Part shown: positions 42,447 through 51,632 of the stretch, piece by piece
Numbering within the stretch: position 1 is the stretch's first letter
How the letters are laid out: the number at the start of each line of letters is the position of its first letter
NCBI GenBank assembly: GCA_003242885.1
Contig: QKMZ01000004.1
Coordinates: forward strand, 1 to 64,000
Direction: 5' to 3'
Source of the DNA: Candidatus Melainabacteria bacterium
GTDB taxonomy: Bacteria > Cyanobacteriota > Vampirovibrionia > Obscuribacterales > Obscuribacteraceae
DNA: 64,000 bases
Notes under the pieces: generated by a model
What the model saw: only the letters and a program-made list of their open reading frames with translations
What the model was told of the DNA's origin: nothing
The model's database searches: none
Made by a program: the position numbers and the translations under genes

Positions 42447-44630
42447 TTATGCAGCGCGGTTAGCATCTGGCGGACGAAGTACAGTGGTGGCGCCGCCAAA
42501 TCTGCGGGTGAATGTTCCGCTGACTGTGCCCGCTGTCCACTGACCGGTTCTGGAACTGTTGTTGTAGGCAATGCCGTTAGGTCCAACGATACCGATGTGA
42601 CCGTGGCGCGCGCCGCTCATGCCGTAGATAACATCGCCGGGTTGTGCTTGATTGACGGAAACACGCTGCCAACCATGCCTTTGTAGTTTTGCAGCCAGGT
42701 CATTAACGCCGGCGGAGTCAGCGTAGCTGAATCCTGCATCTTGCAGAACCTTCGATACTGACGCTGCGCAACCAAGGTTGCCGCCTTCGACTGAGTTGCG
42801 ATATTTGGTCTGAGCCCACAGTCTTTGACCGACCATGCCGTTTGCCAGAGCAGTGATTTTGCCGTTGGCATCGCTAACATTAACGTCGCCCAAACCGGTT
42901 GCCCGTGCGCGGTCCATCTGATACATGTTGGCGAAGTCAGAAGCGTATTTTTGGTACGACGGATCTTGCATTTCTTGTTGATTCGGCATGCGACCAAGGT
43001 ACATAGCGACACCAACGACGCCGGCTTGCTCTTTGGTCATCTTGCTTGGATCTTGAACACCCATGTCGCGCGCGTACTTCTCGACGCGGTCCGTCGCCAT
43101 GATGTCTTGCAATTCTTTCGGCATGAACTGATTGACTTCGGAGCCCGTGATGTCGCCCTTCGTGCCCGACAGCTTGTCGCCAAAGTTCATGAAGCCATCG
43201 ACAAATTTCTGATCTTTGAAATTGCCGTCAGCGCCAACTTGGAATTTATCAGCGAAACCTTCGGGCAGCTTGGTGCCTTTTCCGTCTTTTCCGCCTTGTG
43301 CTGCATTCTTCATTGCAGCCGCAAGTTTTTGACGAAGTTCTGGATTATTCTTCAGCAGTTCGCGCAGTTTAGCCATATCCGGCGGATCGCCGAGATCAAG
43401 ACCAAGTAAATCGCCGAGCCAACCACCAAAATGACCTGAGCCTAAGCCATAACGACCGACTTGGTGACGGCCATCGCTGCGTTTTCTAACGGTGTCATTC
43501 TCTCCGCGGAACACAGAAGCAACCGCGTTCTTCACGGAATTGACAGCGTTGGACTCATTGACTGCTTGCGGTACATCGCGTTGCGGATAGTTGTTATCGA
43601 CAGCACCGCGATCGAAATTGCGGCTGCCACCACTGCCTACTGTACGGTTCATCGCATCAGACATATCACGTGCGGGTTGCGGCATATCTGGAGCTTGAGG
43701 CAAGTTTGGCGCTTCAGGCTTGTTGCCGTTGCCGAATTTTTTCTCGACGTTGTCTGAAACTAGATTTTGTTTGTCCTCGATTGGAACTTGCGCGAGCGGC
43801 TTACCATCAGGACCTACGCCTTGCGGGTAGGGGAATTTGTCGGCCAGTCTTTGCGCAAGGTAATCGACGAGTTCGTCAGTTGCGTTTTGCTGAGCCGCCG
43901 GCGGCGCGTCGGTTTCTCCCTTGGCGCGTTCAACAACTACGCATATTTCTTTGTCTGGATTTCTTTCGTGATCGTTGACGACTTGGATGGTTCCGTCTTT
44001 CTTGACGATGAAATCAGCTTGTGGCTTGTTGGGATTGTTGTCTGAGTGATCTTGATAAACAACCTTGATGTTTGGCTTGTCGCCAGGTCCCAGCCTGTCG
44101 GCAATTCTTGCAGCGTCGTTCGGATTTGCTACCTGGTCTGCGATGCGCAGCTTGCCTTGAAGCGAGGCATCAGTAAGCAGCTCTGCTACCGACTTCTTCG
44201 GATCGAATTTACCTTCGGTCTTGGCGCCGTTGAATGCGTACAGATTCGGCTCGGCGCGGTCATTTGTCTGCGCTGTCGCTTGATCCCCAGGTTTCTTCTT
44301 GCCGAGCTGGTTGGCAGCCGAATAAATTGAATTGTATTCGCCGTTAAGCGGCGTGAGTGTCATGTCACCGCCGATTTGTTCTGCTAAAAGATTGCTGGTG
44401 CGCCAGTCACGGACCGGAGTCGTTTCAGCCTTGGACACCTTCTCGCTGCTGCGCAGACCAAAGCGACGGTTACCCGTGAGTGACGTCAATTCACCACCGA
44501 CTTCGGCACTAACCGGACCTGCAGAATCGCTTCCAGCGCTACTTGAGCCCAGAGAGCTATCTCCACCTGATCTAAAACCCGCAAAGTGGGTTCTCGCGGT
44601 ATGGCGTACCGCGGGTGCATTTTCAGTCAT
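42447..44630 (-). CDS. Large modular protein ending in an NlpC/P60- or CHAP-like cell-wall hydrolase domain
   Basis: 727 residues, no signal peptide. Residues 1-430 are disordered, rich in Ser, Gly, Asn, Asp and Pro, with pieces such as KPNIKVVYQDHSDNNPNKPQ and QATAQTNDRAEPNLYAFNGA. A helical part follows (about 440-590, KLREL...RQKLAAAM). The C-terminal 120 residues form a papain-like amidase: NLGCAASVSKVLQDAGFSYA (catalytic Cys near 622), QPGDVIYGMSGARHGHIGIV (catalytic His near 677) and a following Asn in GIAYNNSS. Such domains cut peptidoglycan peptide bonds. It may be a secreted hydrolase or a contact-delivered effector; the export route is not visible. The start has only a weak GAGA ribosome site. 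Confidence 0.6.
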   Translation of the reverse strand: MTENAPAVRHTARTHFAGFRSGGDSSLGSSSAGSDSAGPVSAEVGGELTSLTGNRRFGLRSSEKVSKAETTPVRDWRTSNLLAEQIGGDMTLTPLNGEYNSIYSAANQLGKKKPGDQATAQTNDRAEPNLYAFNGAKTEGKFDPKKSVAELLTDASLQGKLRIADQVANPNDAARIADRLGPGDKPNIKVVYQDHSDNNPNKPQADFIVKKDGTIQVVNDHERNPDKEICVVVERAKGETDAPPAAQQNATDELVDYLAQRLADKFPYPQGVGPDGKPLAQVPIEDKQNLVSDNVEKKFGNGNKPEAPNLPQAPDMPQPARDMSDAMNRTVGSGGSRNFDRGAVDNNYPQRDVPQAVNESNAVNSVKNAVASVFRGENDTVRKRSDGRHQVGRYGLGSGHFGGWLGDLLGLDLGDPPDMAKLRELLKNNPELRQKLAAAMKNAAQGGKDGKGTKLPEGFADKFQVGADGNFKDQKFVDGFMNFGDKLSGTKGDITGSEVNQFMPKELQDIMATDRVEKYARDMGVQDPSKMTKEQAGVVGVAMYLGRMPNQQEMQDPSYQKYASDFANMYQMDRARATGLGDVNVSDANGKITALANGMVGQRLWAQTKYRNSVEGGNLGCAASVSKVLQDAGFSYADSAGVNDLAAKLQRHGWQRVSVNQAQPGDVIYGMSGARHGHIGIVGPNGIAYNNSSRTGQWTAGTVSGTFTRRFGGATTVLRPPDANRAA

Positions 44631-45123
44631 ATTTTTCTCGAAGGTGATGGGGGATGGAAATCCGCAAAAGCGGTCCTTAGGAACCTATGGTATGGAAATT
44701 TTGCGGGAGTGTTAATACGTGAAAATCCCACTTTTCGGTTAAATGTGCGAAGTTTGGTGGCTTTCAACGCTTTCTCCGGGCTTTCATGTTTCCGATGACG
44801 ATTTACGGACAAATCAAGCAAACGCCCAACCCGCTGGGAATTGAGAGCAATTGCGCGATGTTTTAACTTTCGCACTGTGTTTTGGCATTTTCTCGACATG
44901 AGATTTTGAAGTCGTTAAATCTCAATGCAAAAGGGTCGATTGCTCGACCCTCTCATTAACTATTACGTGCCTGACTTCATCCGGACATGACCAAATTCGG
45001 TCCGGCAAATTCATCAAATCCGCAGATCTAGATCTCTATTTGATCTTCAGTGAACTATTTTCCTCTTAGATTGAATGCCCGGTCCTGCGATCCACAATTG
45101 CGGCCGTGAAACGCTCGTGCCAC
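44631..45123. other. Intergenic region between two large modular genes
   Basis: About 490 bases, both neighbours on the minus strand. It contains the terminator at 44932-44951 and, toward 44631, the leader and presumably the promoter of the NlpC-like gene. A 90-codon minus-strand frame (44627-44899) is basic and has no ribosome site; it is not called. Confidence 0.45.
44932..44951 (-). terminator. Rho-independent terminator of the 45124-47388 gene
   Basis: Perfect 8-base arms AGGGTCGA and TCGACCCT with a 4-base loop; on the minus strand the hairpin is followed by TTTTG. It lies about 170 bases downstream of that gene's stop. Confidence 0.7.
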
Positions 45124-47388
45124 CTATTTCCCTTTGTGTGCGCCGGCCAGCATTGATTGCAGTGCCGCTTGCTCGACCAGAGCTTGCAGCGCTTCGGGCG
45201 TAGCTCTGTTTTCTGCGACCAGCTTGGCGATCGCATCCTTCAGCTCTGTCGTGCTCATCACCTTGGCGATGTGTTTTGCAGTTTCTCTCTGCATCGCTTC
45301 TTGAGCAGCCTTTTGACCAGCCTCGCGAGCAATTCCCAATGCGTTCAAAGGAACATACGTGAAAGCATTTTCGCCAGTCGCATTGACTGCATCGGTGTAC
45401 CACTTCACGGTCGGGTCAGTTTCGATATTGACCGAGGGAATGGTCTTGTGTGCGGCATGCATGAGCTTGAGGTAGTCTTCTTTCGGCAACATTTGACCGC
45501 CCAGGGGCTTGGTCGAAATGAAACCGAGCGAGAGGAACATGACGGGAGGATCCTCGGAGGACATCGCCGGCTGACCATATTCGAGAACTTTTCCTTTGCT
45601 GTCCACGAGCACGTGAATGCCTGTGCGACCCCAGATCTTTTCTCTGTCTTTGGCAGAAAGTCCGGCAGCTTCGTCCATGAGCATTTGCTCGACGCTCATC
45701 TTGTCTGGGTTGTTGAACTCCATAAAGACGATTTCGCCTTTCGCTTTTTGAATGCTTTCGCGAGCGATACTGAGCAAGCCGTAGAAGTTGGGCGCGTTTC
45801 TGGAAGCTTCATCCAACCAGATGTGCTCGCCCCATGCGGCTTTGCCGATTTGCTGACCGTTTACATCGATGACTTGATACTGAATACCGCCGACGATGTT
45901 CTGCGCTTTGTCTCTGAGAACCACCATATCCCAGGTTCCGCCCGGCTTGGTGAGATACTCTTTGTAGACTGCAGCCGATTCGATTTCGCCTTCCAGCGGG
46001 AATGCTTTCTCGAGTTTGCCCATGTATTCGGCGAGAAGCTTGTCGGCCTCATCAGGATTTTTGGCGTAGAGCTCTCTCATGCTCAAGGTTTCGCCCTTGT
46101 CGAGCATGACGTTATTGCGAACACGATCTCTTGTCTGGGCAACTTCGCCCTCAACGCCTTCGCCTTTCTTCGCGGCGGCACCGTCGCCTTCAACAGCAAC
46201 TTTTACTTCGCCTTCTTTCGGAGCAACAGCCACACGCATGGCGGGCAGAGTGTTCTCACCGCGGGTCGCATCGACTGGCTCTCCGCCATTTACTTCAGCG
46301 ACTTTGGCAGACTCACCAGGCTGAAGTCGGCGCGGATTGGCAGGATCTACCGCTGCTCCTTCTTCGACTACCGATTTGAAATCGCCTTTGCCGGCTCCAT
46401 GCGAATGTCCGTCTTCAACGTGACCCTTCGAGGCTGCGCGAATTTGTTCGAGCACTTTTGGATCTTGCGGCTCATGCGCTGCAGTTCTCATCACAGTAGC
46501 TTCAGCTAGGGAGCCTGTGCTTGCGGCAGCTTCGGCCGTAGCGCCTATGTTGGAAGCGGCTTTGGCTCTGGCGGCTTCGATGTCCCGTTTCATGACGGTG
46601 ACTTCCCAGTCTTTCAGACCAGACATATTGCTCACGCTAGCTTCGAAAGGCTCATGCTTCGGCATGAATTTCTTACTGGCAGCGCCAAGTCCGTGCAGCG
46701 CTTCACCGAATGCGACATTACCGAGTGTCCAAGCGGCAGTGTTTGTCGCCATCTCACCGAGTCCGACCTGACGCCCGTGCATCAAGCCATCAACTTCGGA
46801 GTTGACTACACCGGCTGCGGCACCGGAGTATGCATTCATCTTCATGCGACCCATGAAGCCTGTGCCTTCGGCCATCGGCGCGAGTTTTGTAGCGACACCA
46901 CCAAGAGTGGCAAAGGTGGCAGCATCTGTAACACCACGGCCGATTCTGTTCCAGCCGCTTTCGCCTTCTTTTGTAGGCGTGAAGATCATCCCGTTGACGA
47001 GACCCACTGTTCCACCAACAGCCATATTGCGTCCGACTGGGTTGAGTGCGACATACTCGCCAACCTTGCTGGTTGCAGCGATTTCTGGTGCGAATTTTGC
47101 GAGGGCGTTTCCGGCGAACTTCGTCATGATCATGAAGTCGATCAGATCGCCTGTCACTTCACCTGCAGTGTGAGCAACTGTTTGTGCGGTGTTTCGTTTT
47201 ACTTCCGGCGTTTTGACGTCTGCGCCGAACAGTTGAGCTACTCCGTTCACCTTGTTGGTTACTGAGCCTTGCCAGACTCCGGAGGCGAATTCATCGATTA
47301 TGTTGGAAGACTTTTCGGGCTGATTGGACGGCACGTCGAGGGCAGCAGACTGCTGACCCCTGCCGAGTGCAGAGGTTTGTTCTACCAT
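45124..47388 (-). CDS. Large modular protein: Gly/Ala-rich N-region and C-terminal GNAT-like domain
   Basis: 754 residues, no signal peptide. After a polar start (SNQPEKSSNIIDEFASGVWQ), residues about 60-240 are Gly/Ala-rich with hydrophobic helices (NMAVGGTVGLVNGMIFTPTK, YSGAAAGVVNSEVDGLMHGR). This resembles the N-region of the HEWSH protein at 20948. Residues about 340-430 are disordered. Residues about 480-620 look like an acyltransferase fold: LRDKAQNIVGGIQYQVIDVN, GEHIWLDEASRNAPNFYGLL, EIVFMEFNNPDKM and PVMFLSLGFISTKPLGGQM (the GF...C-terminal strand). A helical C-terminus follows. It could modify a cell-envelope or host target; substrate and delivery are unknown. Confidence 0.5.
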   Translation of the reverse strand: MVEQTSALGRGQQSAALDVPSNQPEKSSNIIDEFASGVWQGSVTNKVNGVAQLFGADVKTPEVKRNTAQTVAHTAGEVTGDLIDFMIMTKFAGNALAKFAPEIAATSKVGEYVALNPVGRNMAVGGTVGLVNGMIFTPTKEGESGWNRIGRGVTDAATFATLGGVATKLAPMAEGTGFMGRMKMNAYSGAAAGVVNSEVDGLMHGRQVGLGEMATNTAAWTLGNVAFGEALHGLGAASKKFMPKHEPFEASVSNMSGLKDWEVTVMKRDIEAARAKAASNIGATAEAAASTGSLAEATVMRTAAHEPQDPKVLEQIRAASKGHVEDGHSHGAGKGDFKSVVEEGAAVDPANPRRLQPGESAKVAEVNGGEPVDATRGENTLPAMRVAVAPKEGEVKVAVEGDGAAAKKGEGVEGEVAQTRDRVRNNVMLDKGETLSMRELYAKNPDEADKLLAEYMGKLEKAFPLEGEIESAAVYKEYLTKPGGTWDMVVLRDKAQNIVGGIQYQVIDVNGQQIGKAAWGEHIWLDEASRNAPNFYGLLSIARESIQKAKGEIVFMEFNNPDKMSVEQMLMDEAAGLSAKDREKIWGRTGIHVLVDSKGKVLEYGQPAMSSEDPPVMFLSLGFISTKPLGGQMLPKEDYLKLMHAAHKTIPSVNIETDPTVKWYTDAVNATGENAFTYVPLNALGIAREAGQKAAQEAMQRETAKHIAKVMSTTELKDAIAKLVAENRATPEALQALVEQAALQSMLAGAHKGK

Positions 47389-48200
47389 GTTTTTAATACC
47401 GTGAGATTTTTAGGAGGGAGGATGGCATCGCATTCAGCCTATGCGATGACAGCAGTATGAAAGTTTGCCCCTCCGCTTTCAATGGGGAAAACACGAAAGC
47501 CTTGAAAACCCGCAAAACGTCCGCCAGGCTTTGGAAAGGAAGATTTGGCGCTACATTTATATTGCCGCTGCGACCTTGTATCTTGGTGTCCGGTTTTGCA
47601 GCAAATCCCGACCTGGCTCCAGCTATAAGAGCAACTTGTTCAATCATGCTTTTACTCCTTATGAAAGTCTCGCAGTCACCGGTTCGAAAACTTATCAACC
47701 GGCTCGTGCGCGCAATTTATGTCAAGAGCCCGCGAAAGCTGACGCAGCATGAAATGGTCCGTTACAAAGTAACGCAATGCATACAGATGAGCTAACGCGC
47801 GAATCTGTTATCAATTAGCTTTGGCTCAGAGTTTTCCTTGATTTTGATTCCGACAAAAAGCCGGAAACGTTTTTCCAGACAGGATTACAATCTTGAGCTT
47901 TGTTCAAACCGTACAGTGCTTTTTGAATTCTAGAAGAGATCTTCTAGGGTAATAGCGTTCTTCTTTTTCACCTCCGACTTCAAGACTCCAATACAGACCG
48001 CAGCACCGACGCTCCAGCCTTGCATTTAGTTATCCGCCTTGCGGGGTGCAATCGACGTGCAAGTTGGAAATCTCGTTGCCATTGCTGCGACTCGACCGGT
48101 CAATGCCAGAAGAACCGATTTTGATTTTGGGTAAAGCTGCCGATCTTGCTTCCTGCACGGAAACATTAGGCGCCGCGCTCGTTAAGCAGAGGAAAATGCT
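47389..48200. other. Intergenic region between divergent genes
   Basis: About 810 bases between the large modular gene (minus) and the Bfd-like gene (plus). It must contain both promoters. Several overlapping short frames exist on both strands but none has a ribosome site plus a protein-like pattern. A fragment of the GC-rich palindrome family (cgacgctccagcc) is at about 48007. No RNA gene was recognised. Confidence 0.4.
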
Positions 48201-48599
48201 ATGTGGATATGTAGCTGCCACGCCGTCACCGACGGCATGATCAAAGAATTCGCAAAACAGCACGGCTGCGCCTGGAAGAAGATGACCCAAGAACTCAAGG
48301 TCGGAACTCAGTGCGGCACCTGTGCAAAGTACGCGAAGGAAATCTTGGAGCAAGCCGCGGGCAAACCTCCTCGGAAACCCAGAAAGCGGAAGACTGTTGA
48401 AGACAAGGTCTCGGCTTCTCCCGCTGTTGGTATTTCCCAGGAAAACGCTCAAGTCTCAGCTCCTGTCGCCGAAGGCACCCTCACAGGCACCAGGCAGTCA
48501 GATGACGTTCGCGACACCGAAGCTGCAAAACTTCCGGAGTCCACGTCATCGCCTGTCTATTTGCCTTGCGGTAAATGCACTTGCACATGCGGCAAGTAG
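48201..48599 (+). CDS. Bacterioferritin-associated ferredoxin-like [2Fe-2S] protein with a Cys-rich tail
   Basis: 132 residues. Residues 1-50 are a Bfd domain: Cys4, Cys6, Cys38 and Cys41 (MWICSCHAV and VGTQCGTCAKYA) sit at the same positions as the [2Fe-2S] ligands of E. coli Bfd. Bfd reduces bacterioferritin to release iron. Normal Bfd proteins are about 64 residues. This one has an added basic, Pro/Ser-rich linker and the ending LPCGKCTCTCGK, four more Cys that could bind a second metal or cluster. GAGG lies 6-9 bases ahead of the ATG. No bacterioferritin gene is in the window. Confidence 0.8.
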   Translation: MWICSCHAVTDGMIKEFAKQHGCAWKKMTQELKVGTQCGTCAKYAKEILEQAAGKPPRKPRKRKTVEDKVSASPAVGISQENAQVSAPVAEGTLTGTRQSDDVRDTEAAKLPESTSSPVYLPCGKCTCTCGK

Positions 48600-48679
48600 C
48601 ATCGACTGACGGCAATGCGCGATTTCTGAAAACGGCTCAAACGAGTTTGTTTTCCAATTCGCACCCCTCCACTCCAACG

Positions 48680-48738
48680 AAACGGTCGGTTTTGTTCTGG
48701 GCTCGAAAACCCCGACAGAATCGACCGTTTTCATTTTT
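48680..48738 (+). terminator. Rho-independent terminator after the Bfd-like gene
   Basis: Arms AAACGGTCG (48680-48688) and CGACCGTTT (48722-48730), with a partly paired inner stem, are followed by TCATTTTTT. It separates the Bfd-like gene from the ligase-associated operon. Confidence 0.75.
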
Positions 48739-48885
48739 TCGCGCACTTCTACTGTCTTATTTAGTATATGGAACAAGCATCCTGCGAGCGTGGTCATTTC
48801 ATTGAAGCCACAAACGAAGCAACAAAAACTGGTCAAAGAATGACGTGTTCACCAACTGGTCAGACAAGACGCTTAAATTAGGGTT

Positions 48886-50004
48886 GTGAGTAAGCTTATT
48901 TACGCCACCGACAAAGGCCTTTACTGCGAGGCGGGCGATTTCTACATCGACCCGTGGCGCCCAGTCGAGCGCGCACTCGTGACGCATGCCCATTCGGACC
49001 ATGCGCGATGGGGCAGCAACAAATACCTATGCGCCGAACCAGGCGCCAAGGTATTGCGCCATCGCATCGGACAGGACGCGCAGATTGAAGCCATCCCATA
49101 CGGACAAAAACTGACTCTCAACGACACCACCATCTCTTTCCACCCCGCCGGACACATACTGGGCTCGTCACAAATTCGTGTTGAGCGAAACGGCGAAGTC
49201 TGGGCGGTTTCCGGCGACTACAAACTCGACCCGGACCCAACCTGCGCGCCGTACGAACCTGTTCGCTGCCATACGTTTATCACAGAGTCGACTTTCGGCC
49301 TGCCAATTTATGCGTGGCAATCCAATGACGAACTCTTCACCGACATCAACGCCTGGTGGGAGAAAAACAAGCGCGATGGAAAGACAAGCCTGCTTTTGGC
49401 ATACGCGCTCGGCAAAGCACAGCGGTTGCTGAAAGGCGTCGACACTTCAATCGGACCAATTTACACACATGGCACGGTGGAATCACTGAATCAAGTGTAT
49501 TTGAGTTCCGGCGTCACGCTACCCGAAACTGCACGGCTCTCGTCAATGCCGCGGGGCACAAAATTCGCAGGCGCTCTTGTTTTAGCTCCGCCTTCGGCAT
49601 ACGGCACGCCCTGGCAAAGGCAGCTAAATCCAGTCTCTGCCGCCTTTGCATCCGGCTGGATGCGCGTGCGAGGCATTCGCCGCAGGCGCTCACTCGACAA
49701 AGGCTTTCCCGTCTCCGACCACTGCGATTGGCAGTCTTTACTGAAAGCTATTCATCTTACCGGCGCTGAAAATATACTCGTCACGCACGGCTACTCACAA
49801 ATTCTAGTTCGCTATTTGCAGGACCAGGGGCTTAATGCCGGCACGCTATCGACGCAATACGAGGGTGAGGAGGAAACATCTACTGCAGAGGAAACTAGTT
49901 CTGATGCAGTTTCCAAATCCGCAGAGGAAACTACCTTCGCAGATGGAAGAGACTCAGCAGATGAAATTGAATCTGCTGCCGACAAAGTCGAGGTGCAGGA
50001 ATGA
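48886..50004 (+). CDS. Ligase-associated DNA exonuclease (metallo-beta-lactamase/beta-CASP, mRNA 3'-end-processing-factor-like)
   Basis: 372 residues, starting at a GTG. The MBL motif THAHSDHARWGS (residues 33-44) is complete. HPAGHILGSSQIRVE and VSGDYKLDPDPTCAPYEPVR follow, and the late histidine lies in VSDHCDWQSLL. It belongs to the set of genes found beside ATP-dependent DNA ligase and Lhr-type helicase in many bacteria, thought to process DNA ends. The last 50 residues are an acidic Ser/Glu-rich tail (EGEEETSTAEETSSDAVSKS) that typical members lack. Its stop overlaps the ligase start by 4 bases (ATGA), so it is the first gene of a coupled operon. Confidence 0.88.
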   Translation: MSKLIYATDKGLYCEAGDFYIDPWRPVERALVTHAHSDHARWGSNKYLCAEPGAKVLRHRIGQDAQIEAIPYGQKLTLNDTTISFHPAGHILGSSQIRVERNGEVWAVSGDYKLDPDPTCAPYEPVRCHTFITESTFGLPIYAWQSNDELFTDINAWWEKNKRDGKTSLLLAYALGKAQRLLKGVDTSIGPIYTHGTVESLNQVYLSSGVTLPETARLSSMPRGTKFAGALVLAPPSAYGTPWQRQLNPVSAAFASGWMRVRGIRRRRSLDKGFPVSDHCDWQSLLKAIHLTGAENILVTHGYSQILVRYLQDQGLNAGTLSTQYEGEEETSTAEETSSDAVSKSAEETTFADGRDSADEIESAADKVEVQE

Positions 50005-51632
50005 AACACTTCACCAGACTTTTTGTCGCTCTGGACGAAACAACAAAAACAACCGAAAAAGTCAACGCTATGAGCGAGTATTTTTCTACCTGCACACCAA
50101 CAGATGGTGCATGGACAGTGTATTTATTGACTGGACGAAAACTCAGACAGCTCGTTCCGACCGCACGTTTGGCTGAGTGCGTCAAGGAACAAGCTGGGCT
50201 ATCGGACTGGCTCTTCGCCGAATCGTACGATGCAGTTGGAGACCTCGCAGAAACAATCGCTCTGCTCTTGCCGCCGCCAACCAACAATTCAGATGTTCCT
50301 CTCAGAGAGTGGGTGGAAGACCGCCTCATGCCCTTGCGTTCAAAACCCGAGGCAGAGCAGAAAGAACTCTTGGTCAAGTATTGGAATGAGCTTTCCACAT
50401 CAGAACGCTTGGTGATGAACAAAATCATCACGGGCAGTTTTCGCATTGGAGTGTCGCAACTCCTCGTGGTTAAGGCTCTGAGCAAAGCGTCCGGCGTTGA
50501 CGAGCCGACGATCGCGCATCGCCTGATGGGCGACTGGAGCCCCACAGAAGAGTTTTTCACTGGACTTTTTTCTTCAGACACTCAAGATGCCGACGCCAGC
50601 AGACCATATCCCTTCTACCTCGCCTATCCGTTAGAGCAAGAGCCGGACGCGCTTGGCGAAATTGCGGATTGGCTCGCTGAGTGGAAATGGGATGGTATTC
50701 GCTCGCAATTAATTCGGCGAGAAGGAAAAACATTCATCTGGTCACGGGGCGAAGAACTAATCAGCGAGCGCTTTCCGGAGCTTATGGAGGCAGCCGAACA
50801 ATTACCGGATGGAACAGTGATTGACGGAGAGATTCTTGCTTGGGCAGAAGGAGAAGTGCTGCCGTTCAACCTCCTGCAAAAGCGCATCACACGCAAATCG
50901 CTAAGCAAAAAACTATTGCAAGAAATTCCGGTTGCCCTAATGGCTTACGACATTCTGGAGCACAACGGCATCGACGTGCGCATCCAGCCAATGAATGAGC
51001 GTCGAAAAATGCTGGTCCAACTCCTGACGCCAGGCGCTCTCGATGCAGCACCAAGCTGTCGAGGACAACTGAATTCGATTTTTCGTGTGTCGCCTAGTCT
51101 AATGGTTTCCACCTGGGATGAACTCGCCGAATCGCGCAAAAACAGCCGTGAATTGAAAGTGGAAGGCATTATGCTCAAGCGTGCCGATTCCGCATATGGA
51201 GTCGGGCGACGTAAAGGCGACTGGTGGAAGTGGAAAGTGAATCCGTTTTCCATCGATGCCGTGCTCATCTACGCACAACGGGGACACGGCAAAAGAGCGA
51301 GTCTTTACACCGATTACACATTCGGCGTCTGGCACGACGGCAAACTAGTACCTGTCGCAAAAGCTTATTCCGGGCTGGATGACGCCGAAATTCGGCAAGT
51401 CGATGCCTTCATACGGCAGAATACCTTGGAGAAATTCGGACCGGTTCGCACTGTGAAACCCGAGCTGGTTTTTGAAATTGCCTTCGAAGGCATCCAGCAT
51501 TCTCCCCGCCACAAATCAGGTGTGGCAGTGCGTTTCCCTCGCATCGCCAGGTGGCGAACCGACAAGCCGATGCAAGAAGCTGATTCACTCGAAACGCTGT
51601 CCTCTCTCATTAACGGAGGAAGCTCTCAATGA
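50001..51632 (+). CDS. ATP-dependent DNA ligase (ligase-associated operon)
   Basis: 543 residues. Seals nicks by adenylation of an active-site Lys: motif I, EWKWDGIRSQL, with Lys near 229. Further motifs are SRGEELISERFPE, DGTVIDGEILAW (motif III/IV), VEGIMLKRADSAYGVGRRKG (motif IV) and DWWKWKVNPFSIDAVLIYAQ (motif V). An N-terminal DNA-binding domain occupies residues 1-190 and an OB domain follows the core. The bacterium would normally also have an NAD-dependent LigA; this is the second, repair-associated ligase. It starts inside the exonuclease stop and its own stop overlaps the helicase start (ATGA), showing translational coupling. Confidence 0.93.
   Translation: MKHFTRLFVALDETTKTTEKVNAMSEYFSTCTPTDGAWTVYLLTGRKLRQLVPTARLAECVKEQAGLSDWLFAESYDAVGDLAETIALLLPPPTNNSDVPLREWVEDRLMPLRSKPEAEQKELLVKYWNELSTSERLVMNKIITGSFRIGVSQLLVVKALSKASGVDEPTIAHRLMGDWSPTEEFFTGLFSSDTQDADASRPYPFYLAYPLEQEPDALGEIADWLAEWKWDGIRSQLIRREGKTFIWSRGEELISERFPELMEAAEQLPDGTVIDGEILAWAEGEVLPFNLLQKRITRKSLSKKLLQEIPVALMAYDILEHNGIDVRIQPMNERRKMLVQLLTPGALDAAPSCRGQLNSIFRVSPSLMVSTWDELAESRKNSRELKVEGIMLKRADSAYGVGRRKGDWWKWKVNPFSIDAVLIYAQRGHGKRASLYTDYTFGVWHDGKLVPVAKAYSGLDDAEIRQVDAFIRQNTLEKFGPVRTVKPELVFEIAFEGIQHSPRHKSGVAVRFPRIARWRTDKPMQEADSLETLSSLINGGSSQ

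Noticed and set aside
45157..46509. 450-codon plus-strand frame opposite the GNAT-like modular gene
   Set aside because: Low-complexity coding on the minus strand leaves few stops opposite; no start signal or protein-like composition.
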